Positions 8,135 to 16,787 of a DNA stretch of 64,000 nt are shown piece after piece (position 1 is the stretch's first letter; each line of letters starts with the position of its first letter). Position numbers and translations under genes: made by a program. The DNA is from JAKFWF01 sp963741505 (GTDB lineage Bacteria; Pseudomonadota; Alphaproteobacteria; Rhizobiales; Hyphomicrobiaceae), in contig CAVUIJ010000017.1 of the NCBI GenBank assembly GCA_963741505.1, positions 62,001-126,000 of the forward strand. Direction: 5' to 3'. Under the pieces are notes generated by a model that saw nothing but the letters and a program-made list of their open reading frames with translations, was not told the origin of the DNA and did not search any database.

Positions 8135-9773
8135 TTGAAGACTTTTACCGAACTCAATCTCGACGCCGCCCTGCTCAAGGCACTCGCCGCCGAAGGCTAC
8201 ACCAACCCGACCCCGATCCAGTCACAGGCGATCCCGCACGTGATGGCCGGCCGCGACCTGCTCGGCATAGCGCAAACCGGCACCGGCAAGACCGCCGCCT
8301 TCGCGCTGCCGATCCTGCATCGCCTCGCCGCCGACCGCAAAGCGCCCCTGCGCAAGGGCTGCCGCTGCCTCATCCTGTCGCCGACCCGCGAGCTCGCCTC
8401 GCAGATCGCCGATAGTTTCCGCACCTATGGCCGCCACATGGGAATGAAGGTCGCCGTGGTGTTCGGCGGCGTCGCCCACCGGCCGCAGATCCAGGCGCTG
8501 GCGTCGGGCGTCGACGTACTCGTCGCCACCCCCGGCCGCCTGATCGACCACATGATGGAGCGCAACGTCCAGCTCGAAGGCACCGAGATCTTCGTGCTCG
8601 ACGAGGCCGACCAGATGCTCGACCTCGGCTTCGTCATTCCGATCCGCCGCATCGTGCAGAAGCTCGCTGCCCGCCGGCAGAACCTGTTCTTCTCGGCGAC
8701 CATGCCGAAGGAGATCGGCCGCCTCGCCGACGAGCTGCTGGTCGACCCGGCCAAGGTTTCGGTGGCGCCGGTCGCAACCACCGTCGAGCGGGTCACGCAG
8801 AGCGTGATCATGATCGAGCCTGGCAAGAAGCGGGCGCTGCTGTCGGAGCTGTTCGCCGATGCGACGCTGTCGCGGACGCTGGTTTTCACCCGCACCAAGC
8901 GCGGCGCCGACAAGGTTGCCCAGCATCTGGAGCGTAGCGGCGTTCGCGTCGCCGCGATCCACGGCAACAAGAGCCAACGCCAGCGCGAGGAAGCGCTCGC
9001 AGCCTTCAAGGCCGGCAAGATCCGGGGCCTGATCGCGACCGATATCGCCGCCCGCGGCATCGACATCGACCTCGTCACCCACGTGATCAATTTCGAGCTG
9101 CCGAACGTGCCTGAAGTCCTACGTCCACCGCATCGGCCGCACCGCTCGCGCCGGCGCCGAGGGCATCGCCATCTCGCTGTGCGCCAACGACGAGCGCGGC
9201 CTGCTCAAGGACATCGAGAAGTTGACCCGCCAGGTCATCGCCTCGACCGACCGCCGCAATGACGCGACGCTTGCCGCCGACGCCGCCTCGGCGCGCTCGG
9301 AAGAGCATCGTGACAGCCGCCGTGGTAGCGGTGGACGCTCCGAGCATCGGGGAGGCGGCAACCGTGGCGGCAGCTCGCGCGGCGGCGAACGCCGTGATGA
9401 CAGCCAGGGCTATCGCGCCGAAAGCCGCGACCGTCCGGCCGCGCACGCACCGCGTACCGAAGGCTACCGTTCGGACGTGCAGCGGCCGCAGCCGGCTGCG
9501 GCCGCACGTACGGCCTGGCGCCCAGCGCTCGATGCCGATCGTCCGGCAGAGCGCCCTTCGCGCGCCGACCGCACCAGGCCGAGCGAGCATGGCCACCACA
9601 ACGGCGATCTCGGCAATGTCGCCTTCCTGGCGCGCCCGAGCCGCGACGGCGCCCACAAGACCGGCGGCCATCAGGCCCGCCGGCCCGAGGCCCGTGACCA
9701 GGATCGCCGGCCGGCCAGTGGCCAGCGTCCGGCCCGCTCGAACGATCGTCGCGACGGCCGCAAGGCCTATTGA
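8135..9773 (+). CDS. DEAD-box RNA helicase, RhlE-like (frameshifted near 9116)
   Basis: Restored length is 545 residues. Visible motifs are Q (TNPTPIQSQAI), I (AQTGTGKT), Ia (PTRELA), II (VLDEADQM), III (SATMP), V (ATDIAARGIDI) and VI (HRIGRTARAG). The frame breaks after NFELPNVPE: one extra base at about 9116 separates it from SYVHRIGRTARAG, which continues to the stop at 9773. The C-terminal 150 residues are a low-complexity Arg/Gly/Ser tail, as in RhlE-type RNA chaperones. It unwinds structured RNA, probably in ribosome assembly, mRNA decay or cold adaptation. The start is TTG at 8135 with AGGAAAG upstream. A terminator-like hairpin follows. Confidence 0.9.
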
Positions 9774-9796
9774 TCGGCCGCAATTATAGCGAAAGT

Positions 9797-9828
9797 CGGG
9801 GCGGGGATGCATTGCATCGTCCGCCCCG
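9797..9828 (+). terminator. Stem-loop after the helicase gene
   Basis: CGGGGCGG and CCGCCCCG enclose a second short dyad (GATGC/GCATC), giving a strong GC stem 24 bases after the helicase stop. There is no clear T-run. Confidence 0.5.
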
Positions 9829-9848
9829 CTTCAGTAATTGGGGCTATA

Positions 9849-11657
9849 ATGGAACCTCATAGCGAGACGATCCCGGCCGTGTCGGAAACCCTGAAGCTCA
9901 TTGCGCTCGACGCCGAGGATCTGGCGATCCTCTCGGCCCACATGCAGGACGCCGTGCTGCTCGTTGGCGACATGGCCTTCCTGCCGAAGCAACGCCGGTT
10001 CGCCGCGATCGCCAACCGCTTCGACTGGGCGGCGGCGGCAAAGGCCGAGATCAACGGCAAGCCCGACGCCCAGCTCAACCGCCATCGCACCGCGCTTCGG
10101 TTCGAGCGTGTTCTGGCGGCCAAGGTCAGCGGCATCGATCTCAAGGACAAGCGGCGCGCGTTGTCAATTCTTGCCCTCCAGTTCGCCGACACCAGTGCGC
10201 CGGCCGGGACCGTCACGATCGTCTGCGCGGGCGGCGCTGCAATCCGCCTCGAGGTCGAATGCCTGGAAGCCGAATTGCAGGACCTCGGCGCGGTGTGGGC
10301 GGCGAAAGCCAAGCCGGCCCACGAAGAGAGCGAAGCCCAAGACCCCAACATCGGAGTGAGCTTGATGCCCGAGCGGCTAGCCACGTCGGCGCGCGAATTC
10401 GAGAACCGGTTCGCGGCCTTCCTGTCGCGCAAGCGCGAGATCTCCGAGGATGTCGACACCGCCGTCCGCCAGATCATCGCCGATGTCCGTGGCCGAGGCG
10501 ACGCGGCGCTGATCGAGCTCACCGCCAAATACGACCAACTGCACTTGACGCCAGCGACGCTGCGCGTGTCGGCGGCCGAAATCGATCGCGCCGTCGCCGC
10601 CTGTCCGGCCGAGACGCTCGACGCCCTGCGCTTCGCCCGAGATCGTATTGAAATCCACCATCGCCGCCAACTGCCCAAGGACGATCACTACGTCGATGCC
10701 GCCGGCGCCGAGCTCGGCTCGCGCTGGACCGCAGTCGAGTCGGTCGGCCTCTACGTGCCCGGCGGGCTCGCGTCCTATCCGAGTTCGGTGCTGATGAACG
10801 CGGTGCCGGCCAAGGTCGCCGGCGTGCCGCGCATCGTCATGGTGGTGCCTTCGCCGAAGGGCGAGCTGAACCCGCTGGTGCTTGCCGCCGCCCGCATCGC
10901 CGGCGTCGAGGAGATCTACCGCATCGGCGGCGCCCAGGCGATTGCGGCACTGGCCTACGGTACGTCGAGTGTCGCGCCGGTGGTCAAGATCGTCGGCCCC
11001 GGCAATGCCTTCGTCGCTGCCGCCAAGCGCCAGGTGTTCGGTATCGTCGGCATCGACAGCATCGCCGGCCCGTCCGAGGTGCTGGTGATCGCCGACGCCG
11101 ACAACAATCCGGAGTGGCTCGCCGCCGACCTCCTGGCCCAGGCCGAGCACGACACCGCCGCGCAGGCGATCCTGATGACCGACGACGAAGGACTTGCCGC
11201 CGCGGTCGAAGCCGCCGTTGCGCGCCAGCTTGCGGTGCTGCCGCGCGGCAACATCGCCGGTGAGAGCTGGAGCGTGTTCGGCGCGACGATCATCCTGCGA
11301 TCGCTCGACGAGGCCCCGGCCCTCGCCGACCGCATCGCCGCCGAGCATCTCGAGATCGCGACTGCCGACCCGCAGGCGCTGGCCGGCCGCATTCGCAACG
11401 CCGGCGCGATCTTCCTCGGCGCGCACACGCCGGAGGTGATCGGCGACTACGTCGCCGGTTCCAACCACGTACTGCCGACCGCCCGCAGCGCGCGCTTTTC
11501 CTCCGGCCTCGGCACGCTCGACTTCATGAAACGCACGTCGATCCTGAAGCTCTCGGCCGGTGCCCTCGCAGCACTTGCACCCATCGCCATGACGCTCGCC
11601 CGCGCCGAAGGCCTCGAAGCCCACCGCCGCTCGGTGGAAGTGCGGTTGAAATCGTGA
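9849..11657 (+). CDS. hisD: DUF2948 protein read in frame into histidinol dehydrogenase (HisD)
   Basis: One open frame of 602 residues. Residues about 1-165 are a DUF2948 protein (LKLIALDAEDLAILSAHMQD, RRFAAIANRF). From the ATG at 10365 the remaining 430 residues are full-length HisD, which oxidises histidinol to histidine in two NAD-dependent steps. HisD landmarks are VGLYVPGGLASYPSSVLMN, GPGNAFVAAAKRQVFG, SEVLVIAD, AEHLEIA and GSNHVLPT. HisD has its own GGAG 6 bases before its ATG, and a TGA sits at 10357 one frame over. A single inserted base in the DUF2948 end would convert two overlapping genes into this apparent fusion, so HisD alone probably begins at 10365. Confidence 0.9.
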   Translation: MEPHSETIPAVSETLKLIALDAEDLAILSAHMQDAVLLVGDMAFLPKQRRFAAIANRFDWAAAAKAEINGKPDAQLNRHRTALRFERVLAAKVSGIDLKDKRRALSILALQFADTSAPAGTVTIVCAGGAAIRLEVECLEAELQDLGAVWAAKAKPAHEESEAQDPNIGVSLMPERLATSAREFENRFAAFLSRKREISEDVDTAVRQIIADVRGRGDAALIELTAKYDQLHLTPATLRVSAAEIDRAVAACPAETLDALRFARDRIEIHHRRQLPKDDHYVDAAGAELGSRWTAVESVGLYVPGGLASYPSSVLMNAVPAKVAGVPRIVMVVPSPKGELNPLVLAAARIAGVEEIYRIGGAQAIAALAYGTSSVAPVVKIVGPGNAFVAAAKRQVFGIVGIDSIAGPSEVLVIADADNNPEWLAADLLAQAEHDTAAQAILMTDDEGLAAAVEAAVARQLAVLPRGNIAGESWSVFGATIILRSLDEAPALADRIAAEHLEIATADPQALAGRIRNAGAIFLGAHTPEVIGDYVAGSNHVLPTARSARFSSGLGTLDFMKRTSILKLSAGALAALAPIAMTLARAEGLEAHRRSVEVRLKS

Positions 11658-11679
11658 GCGACGCTCGCGCCATGGATTG

Positions 11680-11762
11680 GTAGGGCGCAATAGCGAAGCG
11701 TATTGCGCCATGTCTCCACGCGCGGGAAGTCGGCGCAATACGCTATCGCTATTGCGCCCTAC
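11680..11762. repeat. REP-like inverted repeat (GGGCGCAATAGCG type)
   Basis: A 30-base arm GTAGGGCGCAATAGCG.. at 11680-11709 is mirrored at 11732-11762 with one inserted base. It lies between the convergent hisD and cupin genes, where it can also act as a bidirectional transcription barrier. Each arm is itself a hairpin (GGCGCAATA/TATTGCGCC), the typical REP doublet. Confidence 0.75.
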
Positions 11763-11772
11763 AAGAATGCGT

Positions 11773-12375
11773 CTACCGGCTCAAAGTCGCAGCGACGGCG
11801 ATATCGCCGGTCCAGCAGTAAAGCGCCAGCAGCGGCTCAGCGCCGACGCGGGTCTCGTGGATGACATTGGGCGCGTGATGGATCGCCGATCCGGGCGGGC
11901 GCGTCGTCGACGGCCCGGCGCCCTTGCGCCACTGCGCGAGCCCCGAGACCACATGATAGACCTCGGACGCCGGATGGTGGTGGGCGGCGTAGTGTGCGCC
12001 GGGGCCCAGCACCAGCAAGCCGACCGCCAACTGATCGCTCGGCCAGGGCCGCTGGCGGCCGACCAGCTCGACATAGCCGTAGTTGTCGAGGAACGCCGGT
12101 CCGAGGTTCGCCAGGGTGTAGTTCGGATTCTGTCGCCACTGCGCCTGCGGCTCGTACACCGCGAAGCTCGCTGCAATCGCCGCCAACGGCCCGCCGCGCG
12201 CGCCTGCGAAGATCGCCGGCAGGTGCCGGCACACCGGCAGCCGCGACGGCGTCTCGGCGATCGGCGGCTGCCGGCTCAAGTGGCGCAGTACGCTGGCGGC
12301 ATCGGCCAGCATGCCGTCGCACTCGACCGGATCACGCTCGTAGCAATCGGCGATCGCCGAAAGGATGCAGGTCAT
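11773..12375 (-). CDS. Cupin protein of the DMSP-lyase (DddL/DddQ-like) family
   Basis: 200 residues with a C-terminal cupin barrel. The metal-binding set HHHPASEVYHV (two His, Glu and Tyr) and a later His in the SAIHHAPNVIHE region match the arrangement of cupin DMSP lyases, which cleave dimethylsulfoniopropionate to DMS and acrylate with Zn or Fe. The segment NPNYTLANLGPAFLDNYGY before the barrel is also typical of the family. Many soil bacteria carry distant members whose substrate is unknown, so DMSP activity is an inference. The ATG at 12375 has GAGG upstream and is 50 bases after the PhnD-like gene, so the two form an operon. Confidence 0.7.
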   Translation of the reverse strand: MTCILSAIADCYERDPVECDGMLADAASVLRHLSRQPPIAETPSRLPVCRHLPAIFAGARGGPLAAIAASFAVYEPQAQWRQNPNYTLANLGPAFLDNYGYVELVGRQRPWPSDQLAVGLLVLGPGAHYAAHHHPASEVYHVVSGLAQWRKGAGPSTTRPPGSAIHHAPNVIHETRVGAEPLLALYCWTGDIAVAATLSR

Positions 12376-12424
12376 GTTGGTTCCGCCTCGGTGACGGGGA
12401 AACGCCTCCACAAGGAATGCTCCC

Positions 12425-13243
12425 TCAAGCAATAGCTTCAAGCCCCGCCGCTTCCGCGTCACGGGCCCAGCGCTCGGCGACCTCGTAGGTGGCGGGATCG
12501 AGCGCCGCGAAGCCCCTGATGCACAAGTCGGCGCACAATGACGCGTGCTCAGGTTTGCTGCCAAGCGTCAGCAGTGTCGCGCGCAGTGCCTCGATCACAC
12601 CCGGGTCCATGTCGCGCGACGCCATGATCGCCGGAATCGGCACCGGCTCGGTGCTGGCGATCACCCGCGTCTGCTGTGCGAGCGCCGGCTCGTGCCGCGA
12701 CAGCAGGTCGAAGGCGAAGCTGTCGAGCGGCCCGACGTCGGTGCGATCCTCCGCAATCGCCTCCAGCATCCGCCTAGGCGTGGTCAACGGCCCGATGATC
12801 TCACCGAAGAGCTTGCGCTTCTGTGGCCCGCGGTAGCGCATCAAATGATGCCGCGGCGCATTGTAGCCGGAGTGGCTGTCGGCAATGGTGAAGGCGAAGC
12901 GGTGGCCGAAGGTATCCTCGAGCTTGCTGAAGGGGCTGTCGCGACGGACCACGAAGTGGGTACAATATTGCGGCCGGCCCTTGGCGTAGGCTGCGGCTGG
13001 CACCGGCGCCGCCACCAGGCGATGGGTGGCGCCGTGCCGCAACCACGGCCAGCCGCACATGAAGGTGGCGGCAAGATCGGGCCTGGCCCACAAGTCGTTG
13101 AGCAGGGCCGGGAAGGCGTGGTCGATCACCGTCAGCCGCACGCCGGAGGTTTCATCGAGCCAGGCGAACAGCCGCTTCCAGGCGGCAATGGCGCCGGGCG
13201 CCACCGCATACATGCGGGCATTGGCAATCAGCTCGTTGGGCAT
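12425..13243 (-). CDS. PhnD-like substrate-binding protein without signal peptide
   Basis: 272 residues with the PhnD/PF12974 fold. The C-terminal lobe shows FAFTIADSHSGYNAPRH, EDRTDVGPLDSFAF and VPIPAIMASRDM, the ligand-pocket regions of phosphate/phosphonate ABC binding proteins. The N-terminus (MPNELIANARMYAVAPGAIA) has no hydrophobic signal sequence and the predicted start lies close to an intergenic region, so the protein may be cytoplasmic. No permease or ATPase gene is adjacent; instead a DMSP-lyase-type cupin follows directly. It might bind a small zwitterion or organophosphonate and hand it on or sense it. That is inference. Confidence 0.75.
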   Translation of the reverse strand: MPNELIANARMYAVAPGAIAAWKRLFAWLDETSGVRLTVIDHAFPALLNDLWARPDLAATFMCGWPWLRHGATHRLVAAPVPAAAYAKGRPQYCTHFVVRRDSPFSKLEDTFGHRFAFTIADSHSGYNAPRHHLMRYRGPQKRKLFGEIIGPLTTPRRMLEAIAEDRTDVGPLDSFAFDLLSRHEPALAQQTRVIASTEPVPIPAIMASRDMDPGVIEALRATLLTLGSKPEHASLCADLCIRGFAALDPATYEVAERWARDAEAAGLEAIA

Positions 13244-13428
13244 GGCATCGGCGCTCCGCTGCGGCAGGGACCCAATTTGACCGGCTCAGAGCCGCGGCAC
13301 AACGGGGCCGAAGCGAAATGCCGGCACCGTCGCCAGCCGCCGGAAACCCTGTTGTCGGCTTCGCATTGCATTGGCAGGGCATCTTCCGGCACGGTAACCA
13401 AGGCAACGAGCCGGAGTGATGCAACGCC

Positions 13429-14304
13429 ATGGGCAAGAACGACGACAGCGATAACGGCCACCGAAAGGCGGCCGCGTTCGACATCGAATCGCCCGAGCTC
13501 GCCAGGGAGATCGACGATCGGGCATTCGGCTCCGGCGGCTATCCCTACACCGAAAAGCTGAAACGCCAGCCATACGAGGATGAACTCGTCAAGCTGCAGG
13601 CCGAATTCGTCAAACTGCAGAGCCACTTGCAGGAGACCGGCGAGCGCCTGCTGGTGTTGTTCGAAGGCCGCGACAGCGCCGGCAAGGGCGGCTGCATCGC
13701 CAGCATCCTGCAGTACCTCAATCCGCGCTATGCCAGATCGGTGGCGCTGACCAAGCCGAACGAAACCGAGCGCGGCCAGTGGTATTTCCAGCGCTACCTC
13801 GCCCACCTGCCGACCCGCAGCCAGATCGTGCTGTTCGACCGCTCCTGGTACAACCGCGCCGGCGTCGAGCGGGTGATGGGCTTTGCCACGCCGGAGCAGG
13901 TGGCGAACTTCCTGCGCGAGGCGCCGGAACTCGAAGAAATGCTGGTGCGCGACGGCCTCAAGCTGTTCAAGTTCTACCTCACCATTGGCCGTGAGATGCA
14001 GTTGAAGCGATTTCACGAGCGCCGCCACAATCCACTGAAGCGGTGGAAGCTCTCCGACATCGATCTCGCGGCACTGTCGAAGTGGGACGAATACACCACC
14101 GCCCAGCACGAGATGTTCCGCTTCACCCACACCCCGACCTGCCCATGGACGGTGATCCGCGCCAACGACCAGCGCCGCGCCCGGCTCGAGGCGATGCGCG
14201 TGATCCTGTCGAGCTACCAGTACGAGGGGCGCGAGAAGAAGGTGGTCGGCAAGCCCGATCCGCTGATCGTCGGCGCCGGCCCGGAATTCTTCTACGGGAC
14301 GTGA
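13429..14304 (+). CDS. ppk2: Polyphosphate kinase 2 (class I PPK2)
   Basis: 291 residues, single-domain PPK2. Walker A is EGRDSAGKGGCI (about residues 79-90) and Walker B is LFDRSWYNRAGVERVMGF; the lid region contains RFHERRHNPLKRWKLSD. These enzymes transfer phosphate between polyphosphate and nucleoside di- or monophosphates, here most likely favouring nucleotide synthesis from polyP. The gene is divergent from the PhnD-like/cupin operon and stands alone, followed by a REP-like doublet. Confidence 0.93.
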   Translation: MGKNDDSDNGHRKAAAFDIESPELAREIDDRAFGSGGYPYTEKLKRQPYEDELVKLQAEFVKLQSHLQETGERLLVLFEGRDSAGKGGCIASILQYLNPRYARSVALTKPNETERGQWYFQRYLAHLPTRSQIVLFDRSWYNRAGVERVMGFATPEQVANFLREAPELEEMLVRDGLKLFKFYLTIGREMQLKRFHERRHNPLKRWKLSDIDLAALSKWDEYTTAQHEMFRFTHTPTCPWTVIRANDQRRARLEAMRVILSSYQYEGREKKVVGKPDPLIVGAGPEFFYGT

Positions 14305-14311
14305 TGGTACC

Positions 14312-14390
14312 GTAGGGTGGGTTAGCGTAGCACCCACCATCGTCCCGCACGCTCGAAGGTGGCGGATTACGCTTCGCTAATCCGCCCTGC
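14312..14390. repeat. REP-like hairpin doublet (GTGGGTTAGCGTAG type)
   Basis: Two short hairpins, GTGGGttagcgtagcACCCAC-like at about 14317-14336 and GGCGGATTAcgcttcgcTAATCCGCC at 14361-14386. They lie between the convergent ppk2 and membrane-protein genes. The sequence gattacgcttcgctaatc is a common REP theme in this group and resembles the repeat at 11680. Confidence 0.65.
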
Positions 14391-14404
14391 ACTTCCGCTC
14401 CACT

Positions 14405-14962
14405 TCACTCAAAGAGCTTCAACTGGGCGCTGGCGTCGCGCTGGCGCTGGCGCATGACGCGCACCTTGGCCAGCACCCAGGCGAGCGAGAACAGCAGCCG
14501 GATCAGCGTCAGCCCGAAGAACATCCGAAACACGAAGCTGTACCAGACGAACCACGGTGTCTGGCGATTGAGGTAGAGGTGGGTCGCGCGCAGGTCGAAA
14601 TGCTGCATGAAGTCGAACAGGCCGCCGCGCAGCATCAAATCGATGGTGAAGAACGAGGTGGCGATCGGCCCGGCGATCACCGGTACCTTGCCATCGGAGA
14701 AGATCACGTAGCCCTCGGCCTGCAGCAGCAGGCAACTGATCGTGAACATGACGTAGACCACGATCATCGAGACGCCGATCCAGCGGTAGTAGTGGAAGGC
14801 GCGACCCAGCATCTCGCGCGAGAAGGAATAGTCGACCCAGCTGTCGATTTCTTCCTGTCGCTCCTGGTGGGTGAAGACGATGTAGACCGACATGATCGAC
14901 ATCACGATCGTCAACGCGATGGCGAGCAGGATGGCAAATGAGGGGCTGGCAAGCGCAGGCAT
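14405..14962 (-). CDS. Four-helix integral membrane protein, unknown function
   Basis: 185 residues with hydrophobic stretches at about 8-29, 62-85, 93-112 and 137-160, consistent with four membrane segments, plus a basic C-terminal tail (AKVRVMRQRQRD). No enzymatic motif is seen and I do not recognise the family. It is downstream of pheS on the same strand but separated by a strong hairpin and 106 bases past the hairpin region. It takes the place where pheT is often found. Confidence 0.75.
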   Translation of the reverse strand: MPALASPSFAILLAIALTIVMSIMSVYIVFTHQERQEEIDSWVDYSFSREMLGRAFHYYRWIGVSMIVVYVMFTISCLLLQAEGYVIFSDGKVPVIAGPIATSFFTIDLMLRGGLFDFMQHFDLRATHLYLNRQTPWFVWYSFVFRMFFGLTLIRLLFSLAWVLAKVRVMRQRQRDASAQLKLFE

Positions 14963-15067
14963 GGTGCGAGGGGTTAGCCGCTATTGGCCGCCATCTCAAG
15001 ACATCGGTTTTTGATGGCCGCTGCCGACACGCGTTCCGCGCGCTGGCCGGCAGCGGCGGGAGACCGA

Positions 15068-15104
15068 CGCAGGCGGCCGGCTCCGCGAAGCGGAGTCGCC
15101 TGCG
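15068..15104 (-). terminator. Conserved terminator-like hairpin after pheS (copy A)
   Basis: CGCAGGCG/CGCCTGCG outer stem and CTCCGC-gaa-GCGGAG inner stem, starting 5 bases after the pheS stop. The same two-step design with the linker gccgg occurs at 17197-17234 and 57683-57724. There is no T-run. Confidence 0.65.
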
Positions 15105-15108
15105 ACAA

Positions 15109-16179
15109 CTAGGAAGACAGCCCACTGGCCAGCGTCGGCACGTCGAGGGGCAGGAAGCCGTAGTGGCGCATCCAGCGCAGGTCGCCGGTGAACATGTCGC
15201 GCAGGTCCGGGATGCCATACTTCAGCATGGTGATCCGATCGAGCCCCATGCCGAAGGCAAATCCCTGGTATTTCTCCGGATCGAGGCCACAGTTGGCGAT
15301 CACCTTCGGGTGCACCATGCCGGAGCCGAGGATCTCGAGCCAACGGCCGGGCTTGCCGATCGCGGCGGCGTCGATGTCGACTTCCATGCTCGGCTCGGTG
15401 AACGGGAAATGCGAGGCGCGGAAGCGCATCTTGACGTCGTCGACCTCGAAGAACGCCTTGCAGAATTCCTCCAGGCACCACTTGAGGTGCCCCATGTGGG
15501 TCGACTCGTCGATGACGAGACCTTCGATCTGGTGGAACATCGGCGTATGCGTCTGGTCGCTGTCGCTGCGATAGACGCGGCCCGGCGCGATGATGCGGAT
15601 CGGCGGCTTCTGGGCGAGCATGGTGCGGATCTGCACCGGGCTCGTATGCGTGCGCAGCACCATGCGCGAGCCATCGGCCTTGGGCTGAAGGTAGAAGGTG
15701 TCGTGGTCCTGCCGCGAGGGATGCTCGGGCGGGATGTTGAGCTTGGTGAAGTTGAGGTCGTCGGTCTCGATGTCGGGGCCTTCCGCCACCGCAAAGCCCA
15801 TGTCGGCGAAGATCTCGATGATCTCGTCGAACACCTGACTGACGGGATGAATGCGGCCTTCGGCCAGCGGACCGGCACGAACCGGCAGCGTGATGTCGGC
15901 GCGCTCGGCGGCGAGGCGGGCCGACAGCGCGCCCTGCTCCAGCACCGCCTTGCGGGCTTCGAGCGCGTCGGCGACCTTCGCCTTCAGCGTGTTGACGGCG
16001 GCGCCGAACGGCTTGCGCTGATCAGGGGCAAGCGCTCCCAGCGTCTGCATCAGCTCGGGAATACGGCCCTTTTTGCCGAGCGCGGCAATGCGCACGGCCT
16101 CGATCGCGCCGAGATCACCGGCCTTGGCGATCTCGGCGAGAAGGGCAGATTCGAGCGTCTTGAGATCGTCCGCCTGCAT
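15109..16179 (-). CDS. pheS: Phenylalanyl-tRNA synthetase alpha subunit
   Basis: 356 residues, full length. The N-terminal coiled-coil region is followed by the class II catalytic core: motif 2 in RTHTSPVQIRTM and GRVYRSDSDQTHTPMFHQIEG, and motif 3 in FAFGMGLDRITMLKYGIPDLR. It forms an alpha2beta2 enzyme with PheT to charge tRNA-Phe. It is preceded by rplT (178 bases, filled with two REP-like hairpins), matching the usual infC-rpmI-rplT-pheS order. PheT is not next to it in this window; a strong hairpin and a membrane protein follow instead. Confidence 0.97.
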   Translation of the reverse strand: MQADDLKTLESALLAEIAKAGDLGAIEAVRIAALGKKGRIPELMQTLGALAPDQRKPFGAAVNTLKAKVADALEARKAVLEQGALSARLAAERADITLPVRAGPLAEGRIHPVSQVFDEIIEIFADMGFAVAEGPDIETDDLNFTKLNIPPEHPSRQDHDTFYLQPKADGSRMVLRTHTSPVQIRTMLAQKPPIRIIAPGRVYRSDSDQTHTPMFHQIEGLVIDESTHMGHLKWCLEEFCKAFFEVDDVKMRFRASHFPFTEPSMEVDIDAAAIGKPGRWLEILGSGMVHPKVIANCGLDPEKYQGFAFGMGLDRITMLKYGIPDLRDMFTGDLRWMRHYGFLPLDVPTLASGLSS

Positions 16180-16242
16180 GGGCTTGGTTCCCCATCGGCC
16201 TCGCGGCCGAACCGCTGGTCACTAAACGAGCGCGATACGAAG

Positions 16243-16341
16243 GTTGGGTTAGACCGGCTGTCTTGCCGGTCGTCACCCAACAAGTCACGAAACGCAGAAG
16301 TCGTTGGGTTACGGACGCAAGGTCGCGTCCTAACACAACCC
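16243..16341. repeat. Pair of GTTGGGTTA-type hairpins between rplT and pheS
   Basis: Two related stem-loops. The first is GTTGGGT with ACCCAAC enclosing ACCGGC/GCCGGT (16243-16280). The second is GTTGGGTTA with TAA-ACAACCC enclosing GGACGC/GCGTCC (16303-16341). They are REP-like and sit inside an otherwise co-directional translation operon, where they could uncouple pheS from rplT. Confidence 0.65.
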
Positions 16342-16356
16342 ACGTTCTTGACGACC

Positions 16357-16731
16357 TCAGGCCGCAGCCTTCTGCGTCGTGGCGTGGGCGGCGGCCTGGT
16401 CGACCAGCGACTTGAAGCCGGTCGGGTCCTTGACGGCGAGGTCGGCCAGCACCTTGCGATCGATCTCGATGCCGGCCTTGGTCAGGCCCTCGATGAAGCG
16501 GCCATAGGTCAGGCCGTGCTCGCGGACGGCGGCATTGATGCGCTGGATCCAGAGCGCGCGGAAGGTGCGCTTGCGGCGCTTGCGATCGCGCGTCGCGTAC
16601 TGCATCGACTTCTCGACCGCCTGCTTGGCGATCCGGATGGTGTTCTTGCGGCGGCCGTAGAAGCCTTTGGCGGCCTTGAGGATCTTCTTGTGCTTGGCGT
16701 GGGCGGTGACGCCGCGTTTTACGCGTGCCAT
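16357..16731 (-). CDS. rplT: 50S ribosomal protein L20
   Basis: 124 residues matching L20 along its length: start MARVKRGVTAHAKHKKILK, then GFYGRRKNTIRIAKQAVEK and LWIQRINAAVREHGLTYG. L20 binds 23S rRNA early in 50S assembly. In several bacteria it also represses its own operon by binding leader RNA. It follows rpmI by 56 bases. Confidence 0.98.
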   Translation of the reverse strand: MARVKRGVTAHAKHKKILKAAKGFYGRRKNTIRIAKQAVEKSMQYATRDRKRRKRTFRALWIQRINAAVREHGLTYGRFIEGLTKAGIEIDRKVLADLAVKDPTGFKSLVDQAAAHATTQKAAA

Positions 16732-16787
16732 GGGAATGCTCCGTCGGATGACTTGGATTGGGTGAAATTCGGCGAGGCGACGTGGCC

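Noticed and set aside
9222..9773. A separate 183-codon Arg/Gly-rich gene
   Set aside because: It is the C-terminal tail of the DEAD-box helicase after the one-base break at 9116; the linking sequence SYVHRIGRTARAG lies in its frame.
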